A DNA stretch of 64,000 nucleotides from assembly GCA_038207565.1 (NCBI GenBank), contig JBBQZQ010000021.1:4666-68665 (forward strand). Reading direction: 5' to 3'. The position numbers and the translations under genes are program-made. Positions 8,637-17,284 of this stretch are shown here, piece by piece (within the stretch, counting starts at the first letter, position 1; each line of letters begins with the position of its first letter). Origin of the DNA: JALZAI01 sp038207565 (lineage in GTDB: Bacteria > Actinomycetota > Actinomycetes > Mycobacteriales > Jatrophihabitantaceae). The notes beneath the pieces are model-generated. The model was not told where the DNA came from. It saw only the letters and a list, made by a program, of their open reading frames with translations, and made no database searches.

Positions 8637-10367
8637 CTACGGGGTCGGGTCGGGGTATCCGCCGCCGTAGATGTCGCTGTTGCCGAAGTCCGGAGCGGCG
8701 GCGCACGCGGCCGGCGGGAACGGCTTCGGGGTAGATGATCCGCCGTTTACGAGTGACTGCCGGTAGACGTCGATCGCCGGGCAATCCTGTGCGTTGCGCA
8801 CGTCGTTCCACACGGCGGCGCCATACGTGTTGGTGGCCACCGCGTAGTTGTAGTCGCCGAGGAACTCAGTGGTCAGCCCGTTGGAACTCGACCCGCGGGC
8901 ATCACCGTCCGCACCCACATGCACCGAGGTGAACGTCCCAGGCACAAGACCTGGTCGAGCCCCAATGTCAGCGTGCCTCACGACGCCGTGCATCATCCGC
9001 GCAGTCGAGGTGTCGTGCTGCCAGTCCTGCAGGTAGCCGTTATAGGTGACGTACGCATCTCTACCGTTCGGCGAGATCGCGATCGCCGGCTGGTTCGCGC
9101 GGCCCTCGCTCAATGTCGAGATCGCCGTCGGCGCGGAGTAGTTGGTGCCGCCATTGATGGAGTACTCGAGATAGGCCTTCTCGTTATTCTGGCCCGCCCG
9201 GTCGTCGGCCCAGGACAGCACGATCTCGTCGGTCGCTGCGATGCCCGTCGGCGCACCGTTGGCGATGTCCAGGCTCGGGAACACGTCCGTGCGGGCACCG
9301 GCGACCCCGTCGATCGTGTACCGGCCCTGCACCGGGTCGAGCTGACCGATCCCCGCGGTGACCGCGACGACCTGCGGGCGGCTGAAGGTGGCCCCGCCGT
9401 CGTAGGAGCGCTGCTGGTAGAACACGCCCGAGTTGAGCTGCGTGGAAAACCCGGAGTAGACGAGGTAGACGGTGCCGTGGCTGTCGGTCCGCAGCGCACA
9501 GCCCTGCCGGCCACCCGTCTGGCCGTTGTTGGTCGCGGCCGACACCTGCCTCTGGGTCCAAGAGTCCCCACCGTTGGTGGACCGGGCGACGAGCACCGGC
9601 TCCGGAGTCGCGTTGCCCTGACCATTGCCCCGGAAGCCGACGTTGCAGATGTAGACGTTGCCGTAATGCGGGCTCGTCTGCGCGGCGTAGTCCGCGGCGA
9701 TGGACTCCTTGTCGCTGAACAGCGCGGCGTTCTGCCGGCTGACCAGCACCGGCGCCATCCAGGCGTTCTTATCACCAGCTGCGGCGGCCGTTACGTTGTC
9801 GGTGCGGGAGACGTAGACCGCCTCGGCGCCGCTGAAGCCTTGCTTGCCGGGGAAGTTCGAGGCCAGGTTGGCGTAGTACAGCCGGGATTGCGAAGTGCTA
9901 AAACCGCCGCCTGCGATCGGCTTCGGGCCGAACGCCAGCTCGGGGTCGCCGCCGCTCACCAGCCCGTGCTCGTAGTACCACGGCAGCGTCCCGATCGGGC
10001 CTGGGTACATGCCGGTCCCCGTGCGCGCGCTGTAGCCGGTGTAAGTCGGCTGCGCCCAGCTGTCACCGCTCGTGGTGGAGAAGTACACCCCCGAGACACC
10101 GACGCCGGGCGTGAACGGACACGGGGAAGTCGCGCTCTGCTGGCACGGGGCCAGATCGATCTCGTCGTTGGAACCGGCCGCGAGCACGGTGGGGTGCAGC
10201 GGGTCCACAGCAAGGCCGGGCTCGTTCTGCTTGTTCTGCGGGAACGGCATCGCCGGACTACCTATCGACACGCGGGAATCGCCACCCGATGGGGCGGCCA
10301 GCGCCACGATGGGGCTCATCGTGACCGCGACAGCTGCTGCCACGACGGTCAACCTGGACAAACGCAT
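8637..10367 (-). CDS. Secreted BNR-repeat (sialidase-like) protein
   Basis: A 576-residue exported protein with a clear signal peptide (MRLSRLTVVAAAVAV... cleaved near ALA-AP, about residue 24). The mature part carries Asp-box motifs of the sialidase beta-propeller fold: TSGDSW, TNGGDSW, YDGGATF and INGGTNY. The protein is probably a glycoside hydrolase or carbohydrate-binding propeller acting outside the cell; true sialidase activity cannot be claimed. ATG 10367 is preferred over ATG 10388, since GAGGAG sits at the right distance before it. It stands alone, with a two-component system transcribed in the same direction upstream. Confidence 0.8.
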   Translation of the reverse strand: MRLSRLTVVAAAVAVTMSPIVALAAPSGGDSRVSIGSPAMPFPQNKQNEPGLAVDPLHPTVLAAGSNDEIDLAPCQQSATSPCPFTPGVGVSGVYFSTTSGDSWAQPTYTGYSARTGTGMYPGPIGTLPWYYEHGLVSGGDPELAFGPKPIAGGGFSTSQSRLYYANLASNFPGKQGFSGAEAVYVSRTDNVTAAAAGDKNAWMAPVLVSRQNAALFSDKESIAADYAAQTSPHYGNVYICNVGFRGNGQGNATPEPVLVARSTNGGDSWTQRQVSAATNNGQTGGRQGCALRTDSHGTVYLVYSGFSTQLNSGVFYQQRSYDGGATFSRPQVVAVTAGIGQLDPVQGRYTIDGVAGARTDVFPSLDIANGAPTGIAATDEIVLSWADDRAGQNNEKAYLEYSINGGTNYSAPTAISTLSEGRANQPAIAISPNGRDAYVTYNGYLQDWQHDTSTARMMHGVVRHADIGARPGLVPGTFTSVHVGADGDARGSSSNGLTTEFLGDYNYAVATNTYGAAVWNDVRNAQDCPAIDVYRQSLVNGGSSTPKPFPPAACAAAPDFGNSDIYGGGYPDPTP

Positions 10368-10783
10368 CGGTGTCTCCTCGGTCCTCATGGGTCCTGTGGA
10401 ATCACGGCCGACCCGAACGGCCCTCGTAGGACGGTACGGCTCGAAGTCCGCAAGCTTCCCTGACAGTGCTGCACCAGCGCTGAGCCGTCAAGTGCACCCG
10501 GTGCCTGCCGGTTAGGCGGTGTCGTGCCCGGCGATTGAACCCGTCGTTTCGAACTCCGTGAAACCCACGCATCGGATTCCGGATGGTTGCGGGCGCCGAT
10601 GCTGATGATGTTCGCGTCGTTGTGCTCGTGCCGCATCATCGCAGGCCGACGGCGGCCCCGGCCAGTCCTTGAAGAATGCAGGAGTGCTGCGAACGCTGCC
10701 GGCGCCGTCGGTGCCCGCGCTGGTGACGCAGTGCAGCTCTAGCCGTAGTCCAGTGCCGTGGTCCAGTGCCGGGTTCGAAACCT
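10368..10783. other. 416-bp intergenic region, sialidase leader
   Basis: No credible reading frame is present. On the minus strand, TTGACG (complement of 10486-10491) followed 17 nt later by CACTGT (complement of 10463-10468) is a possible weak promoter for the sialidase-like gene, which would give a 5' leader of about 90 nt. A short direct repeat, GTCCAGTGCCG (10749-10759 region and about 11 nt later), lies next to the histidine kinase stop. Nothing else could be assigned. Confidence 0.35.
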
Positions 10784-12190
10784 TCAGGCCGAGCCGACCT
10801 CTGCCGGCAACGTCACGACAGCCCGCAGGCCTGGCTTACCGTCGGCTCGCTCGCCTAGGCGCACGCTTCCGCCCTGCGCGCGGACGAGGTCCCGCACGAT
10901 CGGCAGCCCGAGGCCGCTGCCGCCCGATTCGCGCGAGCGCGACGCTTCCAGCCGGTAGAAGCGGTCGAACACACGCTCTCGTTCCTCGACCGGGATGCCT
11001 GGCCCGTCGTCGATGACTTCAAGCGTGATCGGGGCACCGGGGGCACCCTGCGTCAGGCGGACCGCTACCTCGGCGATGGCATGGCGGACCGCGTTGTCGA
11101 CCAGATTGACGACAATGCGGCGCAGCGCGTCCGGATCCCCCTCGAGCTCCGTTTCTGGCAGGTCGGTGACCCGCACCGGGACACGGGCGTGCCGGTAGCC
11201 GCCGGCGACCGTGCCGAGCAGTTCGTCCAGGCGCACGGGTTCGCGTCGACGCGCGATGCGCGGCGCCTCGTCCATCCTGGCCAGGGCGAGCAGGTCGCTG
11301 ACGAGCCGGTCCAGGCGCCCGACGTCCTCCAGCACCTCGTCGAGGAAGCTCGTCCAGTCGCCGTCCGGACCGATGCGTTGCGCGACCTCGAGCTGCACCC
11401 GCAGCGAGGCGAGCGGCGAGCGCAGTTCGTGCGCGGCGTCGCCTACGAACGTCCGCTGCCGTGCCGTCGCCGAGTCGATGCGGTCGAGCATCGCGTTGAG
11501 CGTGATCGCCAGGCGGTGGATCTCGTCCTGTGGCCCCGGGATGGGCAGGCGCTGGTCGGACAATCCGGCAGCGCTGATGTCGGCAGCTCCGTGTCGCAGC
11601 GCTGCCACCGGCCGCAGGGTCAGTGCCACGACGAAGTACGTGGCCAGGCCCATCAGCAGGACGGCCAGCGGGCCGCCGATGAGCGCCGCGCGGGTGAGTA
11701 CCCGGATGCTGTCGTCGATTCGCGACAGGTCGGTGACGACGAGGACGGTGCGTGCGTCCACCTTCTGGGCGAGTACCCGCAACCCGACCCCGGTGGTCGG
11801 GCTGGTGATCACGAAGCGCTGCCCGGCGCGGGCGGCTTCGAGATGCTCAGGGTCGACCAGTGGGGTGAACCGGTTCGACCCGGGACTGGCTGCGATGACG
11901 ACATCGTCGGCGTTCACCACCTGGACCTCGGTGACACCACCGGTCGAGGGATGCACGGTGGTGCGGCGAGGGTCAGCGCGCATCTGCTGGGCGACGTCGG
12001 CGGCGGTCTTCTGAGCTGAGGAGTCGAGCACCCTGAGCAGTGCCACGCGTTGCAGCGTCAGCACCAGGATGGCGCCGGTCACCACGGCGACGGTGAACAG
12101 TGCGGTGGCGAGCAACGTCAGCCGAGCCCGCAGCGACTGGCGGGCCCACCAGCGCGCCGGCCAGGTCACCAGCGGCGGGGCAGGGGGCAC
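10784..12190 (-). CDS. Two-component sensor histidine kinase (HAMP-HisKA-HATPase)
   Basis: A 468-residue membrane sensor kinase. A first membrane helix at about 22-45 and a second at about 165-190 bracket an extracytoplasmic sensor of about 115 residues. HAMP, HisKA with the phospho-accepting histidine in DAAHELRSPLASL, and HATPase_c with the N box (NLVDNAVRHA) and DDGPGIP and SGLGLPIV G boxes follow. It lies 37 nt after the response regulator gene and is surely its partner. The signal is unknown. The start is GTG 12190, without a clear ribosome-binding site. Confidence 0.92.
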   Translation of the reverse strand: MPPAPPLVTWPARWWARQSLRARLTLLATALFTVAVVTGAILVLTLQRVALLRVLDSSAQKTAADVAQQMRADPRRTTVHPSTGGVTEVQVVNADDVVIAASPGSNRFTPLVDPEHLEAARAGQRFVITSPTTGVGLRVLAQKVDARTVLVVTDLSRIDDSIRVLTRAALIGGPLAVLLMGLATYFVVALTLRPVAALRHGAADISAAGLSDQRLPIPGPQDEIHRLAITLNAMLDRIDSATARQRTFVGDAAHELRSPLASLRVQLEVAQRIGPDGDWTSFLDEVLEDVGRLDRLVSDLLALARMDEAPRIARRREPVRLDELLGTVAGGYRHARVPVRVTDLPETELEGDPDALRRIVVNLVDNAVRHAIAEVAVRLTQGAPGAPITLEVIDDGPGIPVEERERVFDRFYRLEASRSRESGGSGLGLPIVRDLVRAQGGSVRLGERADGKPGLRAVVTLPAEVGSA

Positions 12191-12227
12191 CGTCGTGACG
12201 CTAGGCCATGGCCGGGTCTGCGGGGCG

Positions 12228-12914
12228 TCAGTTCGCGTTGGCCGTCTCCGGCGTCAACCGGTAGCCCGCACCGCGCACGGTCTGCAGGGTCTGCCGCCCG
12301 AACGGGGTGTCGATCTTGCGTCGCAGGTAACCGACGTACACCTCGACGACGTTGGCGTCGCCCTCGTAGTTGGCGTCCCATACGTGGTGCAGGATGTCGG
12401 CCTTGCTCACCGCGTCGCCCGCGCGGCGCATGAGGAACTCGAGCAGCGAGAACTCGCGCGGGGTGAGTTCGATGGAGGTGTCGGCGCGCTGGACGGTATG
12501 CGCGGCCGGATCGAGGACGAGATCGTCGACGGTGAGCGCGGCGGGGCGGGGTTGCACGCCGCGGCGCAGCAGCGCGCGGATGCGGGCCAGCAGCACGACG
12601 AAGGAGAAGGGCTTGGTCAGGTAGTCGTCGGCGCCGAGGTCGAGCGCGTCCGCCTCGTCGTACTCGCCGTCCTTCGCCGTGAGCATGAGAATCGGCACCC
12701 AGTTGTGTGCCGCGCGCAACTGTTCGATGACGCGGTAGCCGGACAGCCCGGGCAGCATGATGTCCAGGATCACGGCGTCGTAGGCGGACTCCTGCGCCAG
12801 GTGCAGACCGTCGGGGCCGGTGTGCGCCACGTCGACGGTGAATCCCTCGTTCGACAGACCACGCTGCAGGGCCGACGCCAGCCTGGCCTCGTCTTCGACG
12901 ATCAGCAATCGCAC
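12228..12914 (-). CDS. OmpR/PhoB-family response regulator
   Basis: A 228-residue transcription factor. The receiver domain begins RLLIVEDEARLASAL (acidic pocket), has the phospho-acceptor Asp in AVILDIMLPGLSGY and the conserved Lys in YLTKPFSF. The C-terminal winged-helix DNA-binding domain contains LTPREFSLLEFLMR and ends VRGAGYRL. GTG 12914 is the start because it gives the family N-terminus and has AAGGAG 9 nt upstream. The kinase gene follows directly. Closest in type to MprA/TcrA-like regulators; targets are not known. Confidence 0.93.
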   Translation of the reverse strand: MRLLIVEDEARLASALQRGLSNEGFTVDVAHTGPDGLHLAQESAYDAVILDIMLPGLSGYRVIEQLRAAHNWVPILMLTAKDGEYDEADALDLGADDYLTKPFSFVVLLARIRALLRRGVQPRPAALTVDDLVLDPAAHTVQRADTSIELTPREFSLLEFLMRRAGDAVSKADILHHVWDANYEGDANVVEVYVGYLRRKIDTPFGRQTLQTVRGAGYRLTPETANAN

Positions 12915-13060
12915 GTCGTGCTCTCCTTGGTCGTGGCTGTCGGCTCGATACCGGACGAGCCCGACTGCCTCAAGGGTGCCACCCGGGGGCACTCGCAAGA
13001 CGGTCGTTCCTCAGTACCGCCACAGTCGAGGTGTCCGACAGGGCGGCGCGCCGCCGGGCG

Positions 13061-13297
13061 CTACTGCAGGTAGCCCTCCACCTCGTTGACCGAGCGCTGC
13101 GAGGCGGTGTCCGGGCTCTCGCCGAGTTCCTCCCGCGCGCGGCGCTGACGTAGCAGGTCCCACGCCTGGTCAAGCTGTTGCTCGAGGGTCTGCAGCCGCG
13201 TGCGAGCGTCCCGGTCAAGACCGTGGTGCCCGGCACGTAGTTCCCTTTCCTCCTCCACGAGTTCGTGGATGTGGGAGAGGATCGTCTTATCGTCCAT
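13061..13297 (-). CDS. DUF2630 family protein
   Basis: A 78-residue, highly charged, helical protein (MDDKTILSHIHELVEEERE... LEQQLDQAWDLLRQRRAREE) that matches the actinobacterial DUF2630 family in length and pattern. It probably forms a coiled coil; its function is unknown. There is no Shine-Dalgarno sequence. Instead TAGGAT lies 7 nt before the ATG, so the mRNA may be leaderless. Confidence 0.85.
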   Translation of the reverse strand: MDDKTILSHIHELVEEERELRAGHHGLDRDARTRLQTLEQQLDQAWDLLRQRRAREELGESPDTASQRSVNEVEGYLQ

Positions 13298-13304
13298 GCC
13301 CGCA

Positions 13305-13310
13305 ATCCTA
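13305..13310 (-). promoter_or_regulatory. TAGGAT -10 box, leaderless start of the DUF2630 gene
   Basis: TAGGAT on the minus strand ends 7 nt before ATG 13297 and overlaps the stop codon of the upstream AhpD-like gene. This is the spacing expected when transcription begins at the first base of the start codon. Confidence 0.5.
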
Positions 13311-13901
13311 CGGACGATCGAGATGGTGGTACTCCTCGTTGGGCAGCTGCCCGAATGCGAGAGCCATGCGGTTGGTGAAGTTGTACATCGCGGCGATCTC
13401 TACCACGTCCCAGACCTCGTCCTGGCTCAGCCCGGCGTCGCCGAGCGCCTGCAGGTCGGCTTCGCTCGAACGGTACGGCTCGGCGGTGAGCCGTTCGGCG
13501 AAGTCGCAGATTGCGCGGCGCCGGTCGTCGAGCTCGGCATGGCGCCAATTGGTCGCGAGGTAGTCGGCCTGCACCTCTGCCGCCGCCGCGTCGAGCCCGC
13601 GCGTCACGAGCGCTGCACGCAGCGCGTGGCCGTGCGCCACGATGCAGTACGTGCACCGGTTCCATGCGCTGACCACCACGGCGATCATCTCGCGATCGGC
13701 CTCGTCGAGGTTCTCGGTCGGCTCATGCAGCTGCTTGTAGTGCGCGAACCAAGCCGAGAACCGCTCCGGCCGCACGCTGTAGGACCGGAACACATTGGGA
13801 ACGAACCCGATCCGCTCGCGCGCCTTCGCGAACAGCGATTGCAATCGTTGCGGTAATTCGCTGTCGTCCGGGACTCGGAAGAACCACGTCGCGCGCGCCA
13901 T
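13308..13901 (-). CDS. Alkylhydroperoxidase (AhpD/CMD) family peroxidase-related enzyme
   Basis: A 197-residue protein of the carboxymuconolactone decarboxylase-like fold. The redox motif is CTYCIVAHGHAL (CxxC plus His), preceded by REMIAVVVSAWNRC and followed by a helical C-terminal half with WDVVEIAAMYNFTNRMA. Such proteins reduce peroxides with a thiol cofactor. The ATG has GGCGGAA a few bases upstream. It sits between two unrelated genes on the same strand and may contribute to oxidative defence. Confidence 0.87.
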   Translation of the reverse strand: MARATWFFRVPDDSELPQRLQSLFAKARERIGFVPNVFRSYSVRPERFSAWFAHYKQLHEPTENLDEADREMIAVVVSAWNRCTYCIVAHGHALRAALVTRGLDAAAAEVQADYLATNWRHAELDDRRRAICDFAERLTAEPYRSSEADLQALGDAGLSQDEVWDVVEIAAMYNFTNRMALAFGQLPNEEYHHLDRP

Positions 13902-13946
13902 GTTCCGCCTTTCGATATGGACGTCTAGCCGATTATTGCGGGAGGG

Positions 13947-14720
13947 CTAGAGCGTCGCCCGCCAGTCGAGCCACCGCTGCACGCCGGACAGGTCGTAGTC
14001 GGGCCCGCCCACCCCGACGGTGAACAGCGTCGCGCCGGCGTCGACGAGCGCGGGTCCGACCTTGGCCGGATCACCCTTCGGCGTGCCGACGGAGAGCTCG
14101 ATCTCGGACGGATCGCGGCCGACGTCAGCGCAGTGACCGCGCAGGATTCCGGTCTTGCGCTTCAGTGTCTCGATGTCGCTGAACGAGTGCCAGATGTGCG
14201 CGTGCTCGGCGACCATGCGCAGCGTCTTCTTCTCGCCGCCTCCGCCGATGAGCACGGGGATTTCGCGCATCGGCGGCGGGTTGAGCTTGCCGAGGCGGCT
14301 CTCGATGCGCGGCAGCGCCTCGGCAAGGTCGTCGAGCCGTCCGCCGGCGGTGCCGAACTCGTAGCCGTACTCGTCGTAGTCCTTCTCGAACCAGCCCGAG
14401 CCGATCCCCAGGATCAACCGTCCGTCACTCATGTTGTCGACGGTGCGGGCCATGTCGGCGAGCAGTTCGGGATTGCGGTAGCTGTTGCAGCTCACCAGAG
14501 CGCCGATCTCGACGCGGCTGGTCTGTTCGGCCCAGCCGCCCAACATCGTCCAGCACTCGAAGTGCTTACCTTCGGGCTCGCCGTAGAGCGGGTAGAAGTG
14601 ATCCCAGTTGAAGATGACGTCGATGCCTGCATCTTCGGCACGCAGTACGACGTCGCGGATGGCGGAGTAGTCGGCGTGCTGTGGCTGCAGTTGCAGTCCG
14701 ATGCGCAGTGGTCGAGTCAC
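13947..14720 (-). CDS. LLM-class (F420-dependent) oxidoreductase
   Basis: A 257-residue luciferase-like TIM-barrel enzyme that probably uses coenzyme F420. Visible family features are the N-terminal RPLRIGLQLQPQHADYSAIRD, FNWDHFYPLYGEPEG, SRVEIGALVSCNSYRNPELLA and the glycine-rich LILGIGSGWFEKDY. The C-terminus (VGGPDYDLSGVQRWLDWR) is typical of the TIGR03560-like subgroup. GTG 14720 was chosen because it fits the family start and lies 7 nt after a TAGCGT box; GTG 14726 is the alternative. The substrate is unknown. Confidence 0.88.
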   Translation of the reverse strand: MTRPLRIGLQLQPQHADYSAIRDVVLRAEDAGIDVIFNWDHFYPLYGEPEGKHFECWTMLGGWAEQTSRVEIGALVSCNSYRNPELLADMARTVDNMSDGRLILGIGSGWFEKDYDEYGYEFGTAGGRLDDLAEALPRIESRLGKLNPPPMREIPVLIGGGGEKKTLRMVAEHAHIWHSFSDIETLKRKTGILRGHCADVGRDPSEIELSVGTPKGDPAKVGPALVDAGATLFTVGVGGPDYDLSGVQRWLDWRATL

Positions 14721-14727
14721 CCCCACG

Positions 14728-14733
14728 ACGCTA
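14728..14733 (-). promoter_or_regulatory. TAGCGT -10 box, leaderless start of the LLM oxidoreductase gene
   Basis: TAGCGT on the minus strand is separated by 7 nt from GTG 14720, and no Shine-Dalgarno sequence is present. Confidence 0.5.
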
Positions 14734-14812
14734 GTCGAGCAAGCATGAACGCTGCACGGCACGGGATTCTTGCGCCGTCGCGACCCCGACGCGGCGCTGC
14801 TCGGTCGACCGG

Positions 14813-14845
14813 GGGACCACGTGCGACGGAGGGACCACGTGCGAC
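14813..14845. repeat. Two 15-bp direct repeats with a CACGTG core
   Basis: GGGACCACGTGCGAC occurs at 14813-14827 and again at 14831-14845, an 18-bp period. Each copy contains the palindrome CACGTG. The repeats lie between the LLM gene (-) and the MOSC remnant (+), so they could be tandem operator half-sites for divergent promoters, or a chance duplication. Confidence 0.6.
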
Positions 14846-14854
14846 AGTGATCAG

Positions 14855-15007
14855 GTGCCGGAGATCGTCGCGATGCTCGCGTCTCCACTGCACCGCTACG
14901 ACGGACGCCCGTCCGACGGAGCGCCGGCGGCGCCATCCGGCGAACTGGTCGACGGCAACGAGATCCGGGCCGGACTCGGCGTGGTGGTGGCGCTTCATGT
15001 CCACTGA
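14855..15007 (+). pseudogene. Remnant of a MOSC-domain protein gene (N-terminal 50 codons)
   Basis: GTG 14855 opens a 50-codon frame, PEIVAMLASPLHRYDGRP... followed by ELVDGNEIRAGLGVV. This matches the start of actinobacterial MOSC-domain (molybdenum cofactor sulfurase-like) proteins, where the text LxSPVHRYxGRPADGP and RAGLGIVGDRYFG is usual. After GVV the frame runs into VALHVH and a stop, so the conserved GDRY and the rest of the domain are missing. The 3' end overlaps the start of the DUF6314 gene by 11 nt. A deletion that joined the MOSC 5' end to the next gene explains this. The family assignment is from memory and needs a search. Confidence 0.5.
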
Positions 15008-15398
15008 TCCGCGGTCGCTGATTGGCAGCTGGGCGCTGGCGCGGCGGCTTGCCGATCGCCGGAGCGGACAGCACGGGACGGTGCGCGGGACACTGGAGAT
15101 CACGCCGGAGCTGCACTGGCTCGAACAGGGAGAACTCTCGTGGGGTGACGCGCTGCTACCGGTCACGCGCGAGCTGTTGATCGTGCCGGACGGGAAAGGC
15201 TGGAAGATCTGCTTCGACGACGGGCGGCCGTTCCATCCCTGGCGCCCTGGGGAGATCGTGGAGCATCCCTGCCGGGCAGATCTGTACCGCGGAGTGGTCG
15301 ACGTGCGAGTCGATCGGTTGCGGGTGCTGTGGGATGTCACCGGACCGTCGAAGGACCATCGGATCGTCACTCGGTGCGTTCGAGCTCCAGCGCGTTGA
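14997..15398 (+). CDS. DUF6314 family protein
   Basis: A 133-residue protein with the DUF6314 pattern: an N-terminal LIGSWALARRLADR, the central ICFDDGRPFHPW, then EHPCRADLYRGV and LWDVTGPSKDHRIVTR. The fold is probably a small lipocalin-like beta barrel; no activity is known. ATG 14997 gives the family N-terminus. Its start lies inside the truncated MOSC frame, so it may now be expressed from the former MOSC promoter. Convergent with the thioredoxin/NHL gene. Confidence 0.82.
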   Translation: MSTDPRSLIGSWALARRLADRRSGQHGTVRGTLEITPELHWLEQGELSWGDALLPVTRELLIVPDGKGWKICFDDGRPFHPWRPGEIVEHPCRADLYRGVVDVRVDRLRVLWDVTGPSKDHRIVTRCVRAPAR

Positions 15399-15460
15399 CT
15401 GCCGTCCGCAACGGACCCAACCCGGAACCGACTCCCGTCCAGCCGCCCCGAAGCAACCAC

Positions 15461-17281
15461 TCAGCCCAGGAGCACGAGCTCCAAACTGTCACCGGCGCCG
15501 TCGGTGATGCGTACCGGCACACCCCAGTCCTGACGAGCGAGATGACACGCCGGGTGCTCGCCGCCGTCGTCACACGAGGCGGCCTGGGCGCTCACGTGCA
15601 GCACACCGGACTCCACCCCGTCGCCCAGCGTGAGCTCGCGACCCAGCTGGGTCGTGGCGCCGGCGCCGTCCAGCAGCAGCTCAGGGGGTGAAGCACTCAC
15701 GGTGAGCAGCGTCGACGGCCCGTACCGCTCGTCGAGCTTGCGTCCTGGCGCCGGCTCGAAGGCAACACGCAGCGCGAGATGACCAGGGGCGATCTCGGTG
15801 TCTGGACGCCGGGTGTGCATCGGCTCGCCGCTGACGAGCTCTGAACGCGGCACCGGGCGAACCAGGCGATGCGCCGCGGACTCGACGACGACGAGCTCAC
15901 CGTCGACGACGACGCCACCCGAGGGCTCAGCGAGGTCGGCAGCAAGCGTCGACACCTCGTCGGTGCGTGGGTCGTAGCGGCGCACGGCGCCGTTGTAGGT
16001 GTCGAGCACCGCAATTGCGCCATCGGGCAGCACGGTGACGCCGAGGGGGTGCTGCAGCCGGGCAAGGCTCGCGGGTCCGTCGATGTGTCCGAAGTCGAAC
16101 AAGCCTTCGCCGACAACGGTGTGCAGGGTGCCGTCGTTGCGCAGGTAGCGCAGGGCTGACGTTTCGGAGTCGGCGAACCAGATCCGGTCGCCGTCGACTG
16201 CGAGCCCGGACGGTTGCGCGAGCCACCCGTCCGAGGCGGGCCCGTCCTTCAACCCCTCGACGGTGGTACCTGCCAGCACCTCTGCCGCGCCGGTGCGTAC
16301 GTCGACCGACAGGAGCAGGTGCACGCCGGCAGCGGCAACCACCGCGCGGTCCAGCGCGGGCCACCACGCAACGTCCCAGGGCGACAACACGGCCGCAACG
16401 GCGCCGGTGATCGTGCGGGCGCCGGCGAGCGCTGCAGGCAGATCGATCGTCTCGATCCGGCCGTCGGACAGCCGGACGCCGCGCAGCACGTGGTGTCCGG
16501 TATCGGCGACGAGCACGTCGTAGTCGGCGAGCCCGGCAGGCAGCAGTGCGAGCCCGTTCGGTTCGGCAAAATCGCTGTCGCGGCCGGGCGTGCCGAACCG
16601 GCGCAACTCGGTGTCACCGTCGAGCGCGAGCTCGACGAGCTGGTGGTGCCCCGCGTCGGCGACGAGCAGGCTGTCGGCGTCGCGCCCGGTGCGCCCGGCC
16701 GGCAGCACGACGGCCTTGGCCGGGAAACGCAGCATCGAGGGCGCCGGGTCGGGCGGAGCGAAGGTGTCCTGGAAACGGTGCAGGGCGCCGCGCGACTCGT
16801 ACTCGGCAGACAGGCGCGCGATGGTCGCGTCGAGCGCGCTCACCTGGCCCTCGCCGGCCGCTTGTGCGACGACGTAGCCCTCCGGATCGATCAGGACCAG
16901 CGTGGGCCAGGCGCGTACTGCGTACTGCTGCCACAGGTACAGCTCGGGATCGTTCACGACGGGGTGACGCACCTCGTAGCGCTCGACGGCAGCGGCGACC
17001 GCGATGTCCTCGCGTTCATGCGCGAACTTCGGGGAGTGGACTCCGACGACGGTCAGGACGTCGGGATATTTGGCCTCGAGCGGACGCAGCTCGTCGAGCA
17101 CGTGCAGGCAGTTGCCGCAGCAGAACGACCAGAAGTCGAGCAGGACGAATCTTCCGAGCAGTCCGCGCAACGACTGCTCTGCGCCATGGGTGTTGAACCA
17201 CGTGGCGCCGGTCGGGAACTGGGGGGCACGCACTCGCACGTCTGCACAAGCTAGCGGCGGCGGCGCTTGTTCCGCAGGCAC
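15461..17281 (-). CDS. Thioredoxin-like and NHL-repeat protein
   Basis: A 606-residue fusion. Residues about 15-165 are a TlpA/AhpC-type thioredoxin fold with the redox site FWSFCCGNCLHVLDEL (CGNC), then AWPTLVLIDPEGYVV. Residues about 190-510 are an NHL beta-propeller with repeated blocks such as LLVADAGHHQLVEL, VLVADTGHHVLRGV and IWFADSETSALRYL. The family occurs across bacteria and in animals (NHLRC2) and is thought to act in redox handling; substrates are unknown. GTG 17281 is preferred. A longer frame from 17308 would run into the 19-bp repeats just upstream. Confidence 0.88.
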   Translation of the reverse strand: MPAEQAPPPLACADVRVRAPQFPTGATWFNTHGAEQSLRGLLGRFVLLDFWSFCCGNCLHVLDELRPLEAKYPDVLTVVGVHSPKFAHEREDIAVAAAVERYEVRHPVVNDPELYLWQQYAVRAWPTLVLIDPEGYVVAQAAGEGQVSALDATIARLSAEYESRGALHRFQDTFAPPDPAPSMLRFPAKAVVLPAGRTGRDADSLLVADAGHHQLVELALDGDTELRRFGTPGRDSDFAEPNGLALLPAGLADYDVLVADTGHHVLRGVRLSDGRIETIDLPAALAGARTITGAVAAVLSPWDVAWWPALDRAVVAAAGVHLLLSVDVRTGAAEVLAGTTVEGLKDGPASDGWLAQPSGLAVDGDRIWFADSETSALRYLRNDGTLHTVVGEGLFDFGHIDGPASLARLQHPLGVTVLPDGAIAVLDTYNGAVRRYDPRTDEVSTLAADLAEPSGGVVVDGELVVVESAAHRLVRPVPRSELVSGEPMHTRRPDTEIAPGHLALRVAFEPAPGRKLDERYGPSTLLTVSASPPELLLDGAGATTQLGRELTLGDGVESGVLHVSAQAASCDDGGEHPACHLARQDWGVPVRITDGAGDSLELVLLG

Positions 17282-17284
17282 GGT

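Noticed and set aside
8919..10463. Long + strand frame of 514 codons opposite the sialidase gene
   Set aside because: It is antisense to a clear signal-peptide protein, has no recognisable domain and arises from G/C-rich third positions.
13947..15116. Extended LLM oxidoreductase frame starting at 15116
   Set aside because: The first 130 codons are Arg/Pro-rich, antisense to DUF6314, and precede a typical family start at GTG 14720.
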